64,000 bases of DNA, taken from positions 44,381 through 108,380 of the forward strand of contig JADHYV010000061.1 of assembly GCA_027604705.1 (NCBI GenBank), in the 5' to 3' direction. The translations under genes were made by a program, and so were the position numbers. This DNA is from Allomyces arbusculus (lineage: Eukaryota; Blastocladiomycota; Blastocladiomycetes; Blastocladiales; Blastocladiaceae). The notes under the pieces were generated by a model. It saw nothing but the letters and a program-made list of their open reading frames with translations. It was not told the origin of the DNA and did no database searches. This document shows positions 10,969-22,391 of this stretch, piece by piece (within the stretch, counting starts at the first letter, position 1; the number at the start of each line of letters is the position of its first letter).

Positions 10969-12740
10969 CTTGATGTACATTGCGAGCCCAGCGCCGTGGT
11001 CGGTACTGTCAGATGGCAACTTCCGCACATCAACCATAAGAGTCATGCTTTCCACTTCAAAATGAGCCTGTTGCACTGGCGGTGGCTTTGGCAATCAACG
11101 GAAACAAGGGTACCAGCGGCAGCGGGGGCATGAGTGTGTACCAACTCTCCGGTAGCTTCTGCCTTGACATAGAGCATGAAACCCATCTGCACATCGTCAG
11201 AACTGCTCTCATCGCCATTACTTTCGAGAGCGCCAACCAGTCACACTGCAGAATCGACAGTGGTGTTGGTGGATGGGGCACCCTGTGTGCCCGACTCGTC
11301 CGATCCCCTGCTGGCCGAAGCAACAACGCCGAAATCTTCGAAAAAGTCGGTGATGCTCCCACGCGGGCCAACCACTGCGCGAAGTATCGCCACCATCCGC
11401 TCATATTTGCACCGTGGCACTTTGGCTGGCCGCGGCAGATATTGAAGTCGCCAACCAGTACCTACGACGCCAGCAGCCAGGACCGCCGGGTGCGCTTTGC
11501 GATTTCGGTGAGCTGCGAGAAGCGGACTCTAGCAACTTCGACAGTTGCCGATCCCGACGACCGCAAGTGGAGGTTGATGATATTTCGGTTACCGTCCGTG
11601 AGGAGCACCACGCGAAAGATCTGAAACCCCGGGGCTGCCAGAAATTGACGTTTGCCACCGCAATGGTAAAGTAGATGCACGGCCGCATCAAGGAGCGGGA
11701 ACCGGGGCAGAACGACCGGGACAGAACGAGGAGACCAGATCCGCGGGATAATGATTTCACGGCTGATACGTCATGGACACTCGAAGTATCGCCAATTGTT
11801 GATCATCAAGTTTGGACGAGGCACACATCACAGACGGTGACAAGGCATGCGTGCTGCCATAACATGAGCAAGCCCATGCTTCATCGCACGCTGCTTCAGA
11901 GCTTCACGCAACTTGGGCTCAGATAGTTGCTGCAGGCACGGCACGTCGTACTTGTCAAATGATTGCGCGGAAAGATGATCAAGACACTCCTAGATAGGCT
12001 TAATGGTGCGTAACTTGCGTACCGATCGCGATCATATCATGTTTGCAGTAGTGCCCATGTGAATATTGTGGGATAGAAGGTACATGCATTTGTGGACGAG
12101 GACAGATGCGTAGGGCCAATGTTGAACCTCAGGAAGCGTAGCGAATAATGGAACAGCTCGCTTGAGCGTGGGACAGCAAGGCAAAGAGGATGCAGGTGTG
12201 CTGATGTGTCACATGCAGTATATGTGTTCTCGAGCTATCAACTCTTTCTCTGAGACCATGACCGTAAAGCTGGCGGGTGTCGACTTTTTCGAGGCAGGTA
12301 CAGCAACTGCTATGACACTGCCAAGTACGCTGGACGACTCCCTGCGAAGAAGAATTTTCTGTGCGCTGTAGTTCTGTGAGCAATGGACGGCGGAAGGCCA
12401 CGCGACACGCGGCAGCCCGCTTTGCATGAACCTGGAGTTACGATTCGGTCAACTTATCGTCGTGATGAGAAGCCTGTAATTTGAAAGTGAGAAGTGCGCA
12501 CCAAGAAATGGATTTGAAAGGAAAAGGATGTTGCCAAGCTGGCACCCATCCACGTGCCCATCATACCGTTGCAGTTGCAAAACGCAACGGTAGGCCTCAG
12601 ACCGTTGGAACACGTTAGTCGGCGGTACTGTCCACCATCGCCCGCTTTCATGATATTCGGCCACAAGGGTCAGTGGAAAATTGGTGCTGTTGACGAGCGG
12701 AATGTCACCCACCAGTATGATCGTGCACAACTGTTGAGCT
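10969..12740 (-). pseudogene. Decayed full-length copy of the actinoporin-like/sphingomyelinase-type family
   Basis: A minus-strand relic colinear with the intact gene at 12918-14743. The N-terminal domain block (EYHESGRWW and SNPFLGAHF) is at about 12490-12700. The middle block with VLGSVIAVAVPAS is near 12240-12340. The first phosphodiesterase block is near 11880-11970, GSGLLVLSR near 11730, a NLHL block near 11560 and VGDFN near 11445. The last motif (TDHGAGLAMYIK) is at 10969-11005. The blocks lie in different frames with stops between them, and the metal-binding Glu of the LQE motif is Gln here. Frameshifts are spread along the whole copy, so it looks long dead. It is described here as a relic only. 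Confidence 0.8.
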
Positions 12741-12917
12741 TGCGACACAACGGCTTGTGCGTAAGATTCAAGGAAGTAATACTTACCTTTTGTGACGTGG
12801 GGGAATTATAACGAGTGAGGATGTGACGTCGAACTGAGATTGGGAACAGCGAGAGCACAAAAGCAAAAAGTTACATCGACATTCACAATTTTGTTTTTAG
12901 TTCAGAAACAGAACAAT

Positions 12918-14743
12918 CTACTTGATGTACATGGCCAGCCCATCGTGGTCGCTCAGCTGCTCAAACGCTGCCGGCGTATCGACAATAAACTTATCAATCT
13001 CGACCTCAAACGGCGTCTGCCGGCGCGGCAGTGGTGTCGCCTCGCTACTGGCGACCCACAGCATGTAATCCAGCCGCGTCGGCTCAGCCAAATCGCGTTC
13101 GCTGGAGGCACCGGCCAGGTACCCGAGCGCCGCATCAACGGAATTTGCGGGCGCTGCGACACGCGCCCACGACCGCCACGTGCCCGTCAGCACCTTGGCC
13201 TCGTTGAACAAATCGGCCACGGTCCCGTTGGGTCCCACGGCCGTGCGCAGCAGCGCGAGCATGCGCTCGTACTCGCCCGTGGGCGTGTCGCCAAGATGGT
13301 GCAGGTTGAAGTCGCCGACAATGATCACACCGGCCGCGAGCAACTGTGGCCGGGCGCGCAGGAACGAGACGAGTTCGACGAGTTGCGAAAACCGGGTGCC
13401 GGCACCCTCCGAGTACGGCGGGTCGCGCACAGACGCAGAGGCCTGCAGATGCAGGTTGATGACGTTCAGCGCGCCACCCGAGGGCAATAGGACGCGGAAC
13501 GAGACGAATCCCTTGGCCGAAAACTGGTCTGCGCCCGAACAGTGATAAAATGGCTGCGGGAACGCGTCGAGCAACGGGAATCGCGACAGGATGAGGAGAC
13601 CGGATCCGATGGGGGTCGACGACTTGGTGTCCGAGTTGCCCATGGGCACTATGAAGTGACGTCATGAGCGGTGAGCATCAATAATCGGCAAACATTGAAC
13701 GAGAGCAAGATCGTGCACCGTACAATCAAGCGCGTGGATTAGACCACGTTCGGCAGCGCGTTGCTTCAAAACGTCGCGCGACGCTGCATCAAACACTTCT
13801 TGCAGGCAAAGCAAGTCGTAGCGGTCGAGGGCTTGAGCGCAGAACAGGTCGACGCGCTCCTTTTTGTAATCGCCAGCACTAAACGTGTGTGCCTGCTCGG
13901 ACTTGATCAAACATGGGCCTGCTGAAACCTCAAGCGTCAATGGTAAAGTGTACGTACGTCCGAAATCAGGTACGGGCGCAAAAAGAGGTTGAATGACAGG
14001 AACCGCAGCGAAAATGGCGCCTCATTGGCCCGCGGGATGGCGAGCGGCGGACGAGCAGTCTCCTGGTCGGTTGCTGTATCTTCTTTTTGCTCCACAATCA
14101 CATCTGGCAGCTCGTCCTCGGGTGCGGTGACAATAAACTCGGCTGGCAGCTTGCCCGAAGCAGGAATAGCAAAAGTAATGACGGGGCCGAGCGACGACGT
14201 CGATTTCTTGCCGTTGACAATTTTGGACGAGCCGTAGTCGGCCTTCAGGCGACCCATGGACGGCGGCAGGCCACGGGAAACTATGCAACCGGTCTTGTAC
14301 GATCCTTATTGCAGACAAATCGATGGCGATGAGCCGAAAAACGAGACCCAAGTCCAGACAAGTAGGACCGAGAGCAACGCACCAACGTAGGGATTTGAAA
14401 AGAAGAAGACGACGTGGTAATCGGTTGCGCCAAGCTGGTACGCAAACGCGCCCGTCGTGCCCGTCATGATGCCGCCATCGCGGTTGCACGACGCAAAAAG
14501 GGCCTCGGAATGTGGAGCAAGAACCACGGGTGGTGTTGTCCACCACCGACCGCTCTCGTGGTACTCGGACACGAGCGTGAGCGGGAGATGCGTCTTGTTG
14601 ACGAGCTAACGTCGAAGTGGACGCGGTCAATCATCAACGTTTTAACAGATTTGTACATGGTCGATGGGACGACCAAAATAGCGTGAGGATATCAACTTTT
14701 TGCAACAACGAGCGCGGTTTCTGTGCGAGTTGACGCGGTTCAT
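12918..14743 (-). CDS. Actinoporin-like domain fused to neutral-sphingomyelinase-type EEP phosphodiesterase
   Basis: Confident exons: 14383-14605, 14305-end side 13958-14304, 13724-13892, 12918-13648 (490 codons including stop), with introns of 78, 65 and 75 bases. A first exon is probable but unsure, perhaps from the ATG at 14741-14743. The C-terminal about 300 residues are an endonuclease/exonuclease/phosphatase fold of the neutral sphingomyelinase type: NLFLRP, CLQEVFD (metal-binding Glu), GSGLLILSRFP, NLHLQ, VGDFNLHHL, TRLDYMLW and LSDHDGLAMYI with the catalytic Asp-His. All catalytic motifs are intact. The N-terminal about 150 residues show ESGRWW, MTGTTGAFAY and FFSNPYVG, which resemble the sphingomyelin-binding actinoporin/fruit-body-lectin fold. 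That part is inference. No signal peptide is visible. Confidence 0.75.
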
Positions 14744-15090
14744 CAACCGTGCTGGTGGTGGGCGGGTCGGCGGTCATCATGCCAACTGAGGTCGCGACTT
14801 GAGCTGAGGTGACCGGAGCAAGGACGGGCGGCTTAGACGGTGGGAGCAGGCCCAGTGAGAGCGCGAATGCAGATACTCAGAGAGTGGTTATACCCTTAGT
14901 TGCTGAAATATGAGCGGGCTGCGGGTGCGCGGCGGCGTTCTGAATGGCTGCCAGGGTGCTGGCCCGTGGAGAGTTCGATCGTTGGAGGCGAGCCATGTCA
15001 CATCTTGACACACATCATGATGCCAGATCGCAACTTCTTGTAAGGCTGCCACAACGCCACGGCTGGCCACTCCACAATTCATCACTCTCA

Positions 15091-15495
15091 TCACTCGATG
15101 TACATGGCCAGACCATCGTGGTCGCTCAGTTGCTCAAACGGAGCCGGCATGTCGACTGTAGTAAACTTGTCATTATCCACTCGAGCTCGAATGGCGCGTG
15201 CTGCAGCAGTGGCGGCATGGCTCTGCTGCTTGTCAATCGCAATATGTAATCCAGCCGGGTCGAGTCGGCCAAGTCGCAACCGTTGGGATAACCAGCATTT
15301 GCAACCAAGCCGAGCGTCTCATTGACGATGTCCGAGGGCACCGCGACGCGTGCCCACAAGAGCTAAATGCCCGCACGCACCGCAGCTTCTTCAAATTAAC
15401 CAGCGATGGTCTTATTCGGTCAACAACTGTGCGCAGCAGCGTCATTATGCGCCCATACTCGCCCAAGGGGGTGCCACCGAGGTGATGTAAACTCC
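15091..15495 (-). pseudogene. 3' fragment of the actinoporin-like/sphingomyelinase-type family
   Basis: Only the last third of the phosphodiesterase domain is present on the minus strand: a GEYGRIMTLLRTVV block near 15410-15470, WARVAVPSDIVNETLGLVAN near 15290-15355, DSTRLDYILRL near 15240-15275 and LSDHDGLAMYIE at 15094-15130. These blocks are in at least two frames. Homology stops at about 15495, so the copy is 5'-truncated. It lies just upstream of the intact gene in the same orientation, as expected from unequal tandem duplication. Confidence 0.8.
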
Positions 15496-15824
15496 ATCAA
15501 CTCAATGATAAGAAGTATACATGTCCTCCGCTGCAAGCGATACGTTAGGCCGCTTGCTGCGTTGCTCGGTCGGCAGCAACGCAGCACGGCCAGGCAGTTG
15601 TTGGCTGGCCATCGCGATCACGTCCTTTCCACATGTCAGCCGCCACCGCACTCTCTGCCAACTCCGCCAAGTCAAGTTGCAAAGGGTCTGCAAGTCCTCG
15701 CCAACCCTGCGCCAACGACCGCGGCGAGTCAATAACTCACTGCAACCCCCAACGAAGACGTGTCCCATCAGCACTAACCCCCCCAAGACTCTCTGAAATC
15801 CGCTCTGGACCGCGATCCGACCCC
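15496..15824. promoter_or_regulatory. Upstream region of TSG101
   Basis: About 330 bases between the truncated relic and the TSG101 start. Nothing further is recognised. Confidence 0.4.
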
Positions 15825-17276
15825 ATGGCCATGGACAATCCGCAAGTTCGACAATGGCTGCAACAGGCTGCTGGCAGGGTACTGCGGACCCGTCATCACT
15901 GCCCGCACCCATCACGTCACGCACCGTCATTGACGAACGCGCTCGCCGCTGCCGCCTTGCCCAGTATCGCCAAGCCGAGCGCGTCTACAACGATGCCGTC
16001 ATGACGCTTGCCGCCTACCCGAATCTCCTGCCCAAGCTCGACCAGTTTACGCACGTCGATGGCAAAGTGTCGCACATCTTGTGCCTCTACGGCACGATTC
16101 CAGTCAGCTACAAGGGCAGCACCTACAATATCCCGATTGAGTTGTGGTTGCCGGAAATGTACCCGGTCGTTGCGCCCTACGCGTTTGTCAAGCCCACGGC
16201 CACCATGCTCATCAACCCGTCCAAGGACGTGGACGCCAACGGAAAAGTCTTTCACGCCTACTTGCACTACTGGGACTACCGGGTACGCGCGCGGTGTCCT
16301 GTGGTTCTGTTCTTGCGCTCAGTCGCTAGCGGCTCAATAGTGTTTCTTTTGCGCCGGAACTGACCTCTGTCTCCACTCCATCAGTCATCCAACCTCGTCA
16401 ACGCCGTCGGCGTCCTCCAGCAGGCGTTTGCCGTCGACCCACCCGTCTATGCGCGACCGCACAACCAACCGCCGCCGACGACTGTGTACCCACCACCGCA
16501 ATTCGTGCCGACCCCTGCCTCCACGGGCTCGACGGCAACGGGCATGCCGCCGCAACCGTCGGGCAGCTCGCAGCTGTCGTCGCCGACGAGTCTTCTCAAT
16601 TCGCGCATTCCGAACACTTTGCCGCCACCCATGGACCCACACGCAATCAAACTGAATGCATTGCGCGCCGACGTGGCTGACAAGCTGACTGCCAAGTTCA
16701 CCGAGTTCAGTTCGGCCATGACGAGCGAAATGGAGGCGCTGTTGCACGAGAATAAGGTGCTCTACGAGGCGCAGACGCGCGTACAGCAAAAGGCCGACGC
16801 GCTCGACCAAGAAGTCGTGCAGTTGGGCACGAATCTCGCGTTTGTCGAGAAGCGCGTCGGCGAGTACCAGAGCATGGTCGAGGCGTGGGAGAGCAAGCCG
16901 GCATTGGCGCCCGAGGATATTTTGGTCGCGGCCAACCCGATCCAGGCGCAGTACGTTTTCTCGGACCTTGCTCTCAGTTCTCCACCTGGCGTGCAACTGA
17001 CCAAGCGGTGTGTTGGGGTTTCGATTAGAATGCTCGATGCGGTTGCCGAGGACCATGCCATTGAGGATACCATGTACATGCTCGGCAAGGCCCTGGACGA
17101 CGGCAAGATAGACGGCGCTGTCTTTCTCAAAGTGAGTCTCTGCACTGGTGCGCCGAGACATTGCGGACTGTGTCAGCTCACGCATTTTCCGCTGGTAGAC
17201 CATTCGATCGCTGGCCAAGGAGCAATTTTTGCAAAGGGCGCTGGTGCAAAAATGCGCGAAGGCCTTGTCAGGATAA
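15825..17276 (+). CDS. VPS23: ESCRT-I subunit TSG101/Vps23
   Basis: Five exons: 15825-15878, 15965-16282, 16385-16950, 17029-17131, 17199-17276, giving 372 residues. An inactive-E2 UEV domain spans residues 19-125 (SHILCLYGTIPVSYKGSTYN, IELWLPEMYP, PPVYARP). A Pro-rich linker and a coiled coil (about 205-285, LHENKVLYEAQTRVQQKAD) follow. The C-terminal steadiness box is recovered by splicing: EDHAIEDTMYMLGKALDDGKI, then SLAKEQFLQRALVQKCAKAL. TSG101 recognises ubiquitinated cargo and PT/SAP motifs and builds the ESCRT-I stalk. All introns are GT-AG and in phase. A second in-frame Met lies at codon 3. Confidence 0.96.
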
Positions 17277-17733
17277 TACACGCTTTTGTGCACACAGAGG
17301 AAAAGATGCAAAGAGAGTGAAAATTGCTCCTTCAGGACCCGTTCGTGTTCCGGGTAAAGCCCGCCAAGTCCATTCGCAGAATCCAAGCCCGGGCGCGGAC
17401 GATGTTATGGGAAGACAACATCAAACATTCACCACCAGACAATGCTGGATAGCGCCATCAGGCAGTCGAGCATTTTAAGAGCTCGGTTGAAGCCAAGATA
17501 CAGGCGTTGGACTCATCAACGACAGAGCAACGACGCGATCACGTGTGAGATCCACGCCCGATGTCGTGCATTGCCTTTTCGTGCTTGTGCTCCTCGATTC
17601 TCGTCGTCGACGACATCGACGTTGCTCCAACCAGATACACTGTGTGCTTCAAGTGACGCAAAATCTGCCGCCATCACCGAGCGACCAATCCCGACTGCGT
17701 CGACGAGCCCTAGAAACCATCGACCCAAGCAGC
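17277..17733. promoter_or_regulatory. Intergenic region between two plus-strand genes
   Basis: 3' flank of TSG101 and promoter of the next gene. The next reading frame is open upstream to 17545, so the true start could be earlier than 17734. Confidence 0.4.
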
Positions 17734-20001
17734 ATGATGCAGGAGCAAGCGCAGCCCGCTGCTCTTGACCACGGCACCTCGCCGCCGTCTCCAATGCCAC
17801 CAAACGACTCGACGTTTGCACCCGAGATCCGGTTCCCGTCCGTGCCGTCGTCCTCGTCCAGCGGTTCCGTTGTAGAGGTGCACACGGACCAGCTCGACGT
17901 CTACCAGCACCCGGAAAAGTACCTGGCGGCGAGCGCTGGCCTGCTCTGGACGACAATCTTGACGTCGAGCGCCATGATGGTGCCCGAAACGTATGCGCTA
18001 GTTTTCAAGCACGCGACTGCCATGCTCGAGACCCCCGTCGAGGCCATGACGCCGAAACTGCTCGCCGTGGCATTGCACACGATTCGCACGCTCATCGACG
18101 TTCAGCCCGTGCGACGAGCGCGGCCGCATTTGGTGCAGTGGAGCAATGCTCTCGGCGTGCTGCTGGAGCTTGGGCTCGACGAGGAGCATGGCGGTGCGGG
18201 GTGGGTCAGGGAGCCCAAGTTGCTTATGGGAATCGCGGCGATCGTGGACCGCGTCCTCGACGTTCTCGCTGGTTTGTTCCTTTTTCCTTTCCATTATCTT
18301 CATGCTACGCGAAAGTTCTTTCACTCACGCAAGTTATTCTTCCCAGAATCCGGCCATTTGGCCACGGCGCTCGACGTGCTCGAATCGTGGGTCACGTCGC
18401 TCGCCGAATACCTGCACGACCGCAGCATCCCACCACACGCTCTGGCCCTCCTTGATCCTGCGACCGCCTTTCTCGCGCGACACGCTGGCGCACGGAAAGT
18501 CGACCACCGCACGCGTGTCGTGCGCATGACGCGGTCGCTGCTCGACCTGGTCATTGTCAATCTCCCACAATGCACCGACGATCGCATTTTCTCGCAATGC
18601 ACGCGGCTCCTGACAGTTGTTCTCGACGCGTCCGTCCAACTCGAGACGGAGCTCGTCACGGCCCTGCTCGAGGCGCTGTTGCACCGCGACACGGTGCGCA
18701 CCGAGGCGTGGCGGCAAGCGCGCGCCGAAATGATCGACCAGTTTATTTTGTCGCCGCCGCTCGTGCAGCACACACTCGAGACGTGTCTCGCGCCCGTGGT
18801 TCCCGTGAGCGCGGCGCGGATCCATTGCAACCAGGCGCAGCAGCAGGTCGTGGACCGGCTCGTCCTTGTATCTGACCTGGTGGAGAAGGTGGTGCGTCGC
18901 GAGTCGGTCGTGGTGGAGGCAAACGATGACTGGCTCGATTTGGCGGTGGTTGAGACCCGACGGGCCGTCGACGAGTGGAGCACGTGTATGGACGTGGTCG
19001 TGCACGGGCTGCGCATTTTGGTTTTACTAATGCAGGTGCCCGTTGAGGTCGCTTCGACCGAGGGGAGCGCGCAGTTACAGGTCGTCGAGGAGGTGACGCG
19101 CCAGTTTGCCGCGTGGTGCGGCGACCCGCAGTTCCTGGTCCGGTTTGTCGACTTGCTCGAGCCGCTGACGGATGTGATTGTGGGCGTGGATTCGCACTCC
19201 AAGCACGTTCCCTCGTTCCCGTGGGTCAAAGGGATCTGTTCATTTAACCTGCTTGCCCCCAAACGAGTAGGCCCCTCCTTTCGGCGCTTTTCAAGTCCAA
19301 CTCGAAGCCGTTTCGGCGACGCCTGTTGTCGTGGCTCGCCGACATTCTCGCACACGACTCAGGCGCGGATCTGCACCACGTCAAGACCTTTTTTACCGAG
19401 GTCACGACCGAGATATGGATGTCGTTGGCCATCACGGAGCAATCGTTTCTCGCTGCGCAGTTGCCAGCACCGCTCGTCGCCAAGCTCCCGGACGTGGCCG
19501 ACCTGCCACCGTGCCGCATGCCACTGGCAGGTGGACCGAGAATGTCAATCTGGTCGCGCACGTCGCAGGACGCCGGTGGTGGCGGTGGGAGCAGCAGCAA
19601 GTCGCCCATGACGTCGCCGTCGTCGCTCGGATCGGCGACGATGGTCGCTCCTTCACCGGTCGTCAAGCTGCCAGCGTACGAGTTCGTTTCGTGCTGTTTT
19701 GCTTCTACGGTACCTTTTCATTTACACTTTCCCTGGACTGAATAGCGCCGTCGAGAATCTCTCGCTCGCCGACTATGGAGCTCTCGCCATGGACCCGCGC
19801 CGAAACGCGTTCCTGCAGGCCGAGCAGCTCTACCTCACGCCGCCGGCGGCCATGTCGCCGAGAACGCGTGTGGCCCGGGCCATTGCTCTGGTGGACGATG
19901 AGGACGACGACGCGCTCTTCCAGTCGATTCGCGAGGTGCCGGCCGACGCGAACGAGTTTGGCGTCGTGGCCGCCGCCGAGACCGCCGTACCGCTCGATTG
20001 A
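17734..20001 (+). CDS. Large helical protein of unknown function
   Basis: Start chosen at ATG 17734 (MMQEQAQP) after an out-of-character Arg-rich leader. Intron 18272-18346 (gtttgt...tcccag, 75 bases) is placed because VLAESGHLATALDVL reads better than the in-frame hydrophobic insertion. Last intron 19676-19745 (gtacga...aatag) joins KLPA to AVENLSLADYG. A middle intron ends at about 19265-19289. Its donor is unclear: a GC donor near 19193 fits in phase, and GT donors near 19168-19210 are alternatives. The product, about 710 residues, is Leu/Val/Asp-rich and looks like an alpha-solenoid, with a Ser/Gly-rich loop near the end. I cannot name the family. Confidence 0.65.
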
Positions 20002-20120
20002 CTTGATTTCCCTGAACTGGCCCCACAAAACACCCGAAGTTCATCCAGCACTCGGTGGATAATAAGTGAAATGATTTCTCGTGCATGGATGCGACCTCTG
20101 TATATACAATCCGTCAGCCG

Positions 20121-21461
20121 TTACCCGCCAACGGCCGCCCCCACGCCCGCGTTCGCGCTCCAGTGCCATGGCACGCCAGCCATCTCCACGGACCGCTTAC
20201 TCGTCGACGACGTCGAGCCCGCGTTTCCCGTCGCGTTCTGCACGGCCTGGAGCAACTGCTGGATCCCATTCAGCTGGCTCAGGTTCACGGGGCACGCAAA
20301 CGACTGTGTCGACTTGTACGGGAACGTGATCCCAAACGGTTTCAGCAACGACAGCCCAATCGCGAGCTCGTAGTAGACTGACATTTGCCCACCGCCGGCC
20401 CCACCCGTCGCGCCACACGCCGTCAGCAAACCGTTGAAGTAGGTGCTCTGCGAGGCCTGCGCCAATTGCCAGGTGAACGTGACCGGGAACAGCACTCGGG
20501 TCGCGGCATTTTTGGCGATCCAAACATCGCTCACGGACCCGTTCGCGATCCGGTCATTCGCCGACGTGGCCGCACTGCTCGGGAACCCCTGCATTGCCAA
20601 CGTCGCGACACCGACCCCAAACGAATTGGCGTTCGTCACGGAAAACGCAAAGTCCCAATTCACCGTTGCCGACGCGGCCCCTAAATCGAGCGCGAGTGGG
20701 GCGCGCGTCGTGGGCGCCTGCGCGCCGGCAAACGCGACCGTCGGCACCTTCACGTACAGGAACGCAAACAGTGCGAGCCCGCCAACGATCAGGAGCAAAA
20801 CGAGCAGACACACGCAACAACCGCACTTCCACCCGCACGCACAGCACCCGCACGCGCGCGAGCAGCCGGACGACCGCCGGTCAACGCCCTTGAGGTCGTC
20901 GGAACTCGGAACTGGATGGAACGTGGGCGCGGGACGCGGGATCGACCAGCCCGTGCGCGACGCACTGCCGCCATTGGCGGGAATGATTGCGTAGTTGTTA
21001 CTTGCTGCGGCTGCCGGCGCGGCGGCGGTAGGGGCCGGAGCCGCGGATTGCATCCGCCCGAGCTCGGCTTCCGGGATAATTTGGTAGATCTGGCCAGCGC
21101 GCGGTGCGGCAGCGCTGGTTGCGACCATTGGTTGGGGTGGTGGTGCGGCGGGCGCGGCAGGCGCGCCGGTGAGCGGGTACCCGTATTGCGCGGCGCGGCC
21201 GTACGGGTCGCTGCGCGCGGATCCGTGCTGCGAGTGAACCGACCCGGCGTACGGATTGGAGGGGGAAGAATACGGATTACTGGGCCCATTGTACGCTGAC
21301 GAAGACTGGCTCGACGCGACCCATGGCGGCGCACTGGCCGCGGCTAGGTTCGTGTCGGACGACGAGGCAGGCAACGCGCCGCCGGTACTGCCACCGTACG
21401 GCCGTCGCGGGAACGGCCGCTGCGGTTGCTGGTCGCTGTATCCGTACTGGTTGGACTGCAT
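20121..21461 (-). CDS. LEA2/NDR1-like single-pass membrane protein
   Basis: A single-exon gene of 446 residues starting MQSNQYGYSDQQ; the open frame upstream of this Met has no ATG. Residues 1-210 are a disordered Tyr/Ser/Pro/Ala-rich cytoplasmic tail with NPYSSPSNPYAG repeats. A Cys-rich stretch (CSRACGCCACGWKCGCC), likely palmitoylated, precedes a transmembrane helix at about 216-237. The C-terminal ectodomain has the beta-rich pattern of LEA2/WHy domains: DLGAASATVNWDFAFSVTN, then NSFGVGV, and strands alternating to the end. LEA2-type proteins occur in fungi and plants as membrane-anchored stress or plasma-membrane proteins. The domain call rests on pattern, not a search. Confidence 0.65.
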   Translation of the reverse strand: MQSNQYGYSDQQPQRPFPRRPYGGSTGGALPASSSDTNLAAASAPPWVASSQSSSAYNGPSNPYSSPSNPYAGSVHSQHGSARSDPYGRAAQYGYPLTGAPAAPAAPPPQPMVATSAAAPRAGQIYQIIPEAELGRMQSAAPAPTAAAPAAAASNNYAIIPANGGSASRTGWSIPRPAPTFHPVPSSDDLKGVDRRSSGCSRACGCCACGWKCGCCVCLLVLLLIVGGLALFAFLYVKVPTVAFAGAQAPTTRAPLALDLGAASATVNWDFAFSVTNANSFGVGVATLAMQGFPSSAATSANDRIANGSVSDVWIAKNAATRVLFPVTFTWQLAQASQSTYFNGLLTACGATGGAGGGQMSVYYELAIGLSLLKPFGITFPYKSTQSFACPVNLSQLNGIQQLLQAVQNATGNAGSTSSTSKRSVEMAGVPWHWSANAGVGAAVGG

Positions 21462-22391
21462 AGTCGTCGACGTGGATGATCCGGGAAGATGGTGTCCGCG
21501 AGGAGAGCCTTTGCGGGGCACGAGGCTCGGTGGAGAAAGAGACCGGATCAATCGCTCCTCTTTCCCGTGCCAGCGACAAGGGCGAGGTGGTGCTGCGCGG
21601 CTCGAGTCCGCAGCAGGGCCGCGTGGGTGGCGTGGCCAGTCAGTGAACGTTGCTCGGTTGCTCGCGGGTTGGTTGCTGCGGAATTGGGAGCCGCCAAGAG
21701 ATCCGTGCTCGCGTCGAGGTGGACCTTGATCTCGGCGTGGGTATTTCCTCGGTATCGGAGGGCGGACAGCTTGAGGGTGCGAGCAGGGCGTCGGTTGTCG
21801 ACAACACCGTGATCAACGCGGCAGGTCGAGCGAGAAATGTCGACTTGGACAGGACAAGGGCTTTCTGGAGAGCTTGCGACGGGTGGGGAGGCCAGAGTTG
21901 GCACAGAGCGGCGACAGCTGCAGCTTGAGAATGATGGACTGCGACACGGTGCCCCGAGCAAGGAGGGTGAGCAAAGCAGACAGCAACCGGAGAGACGGGA
22001 GGATGGTTTGGTCATGAGCTGCTGTCGTCTGGGTCCGCCAACAAAATGATGGAGGGACGCGTCGAAGAGCAACCGCCAGGCACCTGCCGAAAATCCGCTT
22101 TGGGCTGCGGCTGGCGACTTTGCTTTTTTGAACAACCGGATCGAGCAAGATCACGAACCCGACATCCATTTCTTGGCCTGTTTGATTGGCCTTGGCGCCA
22201 GGGCCGACTAGCGCGTACGCGTAGCTCCTGCCGGCTCCTGCCCGTCAGGATGGCCATTGATGTCGCATTGTCGAACAGCTCGCGCCAAGAACGGACGGCG
22301 CAATTGAGGGAAAACCAGCATGGTTAATACACTTCTGGCCACGGAACATCGCCCAAAAATCGAAAAAAAATCAGCAGCGCGCGAGCCCACT
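21462..22391. other. Long intergenic region, no gene recognised
   Basis: About 930 bases upstream of the LEA2-like gene and downstream of NMT. Short open frames on both strands have no family features and I consider them chance. An A-rich run lies at about 22361-22370. Confidence 0.45.

Noticed and set aside
10969-12740. Reading the relic as an expressed gene with unusual introns
   Set aside because: Conserved blocks are in changing frames with stops and small indels not bounded by splice motifs, and the catalytic Glu is lost. Decay explains it better.
13893-13957. A 36-base intron in the intact fusion gene
   Set aside because: Too short for this genome. A 65-base intron ending at the next cag keeps phase and the DYKKERVDLF block.
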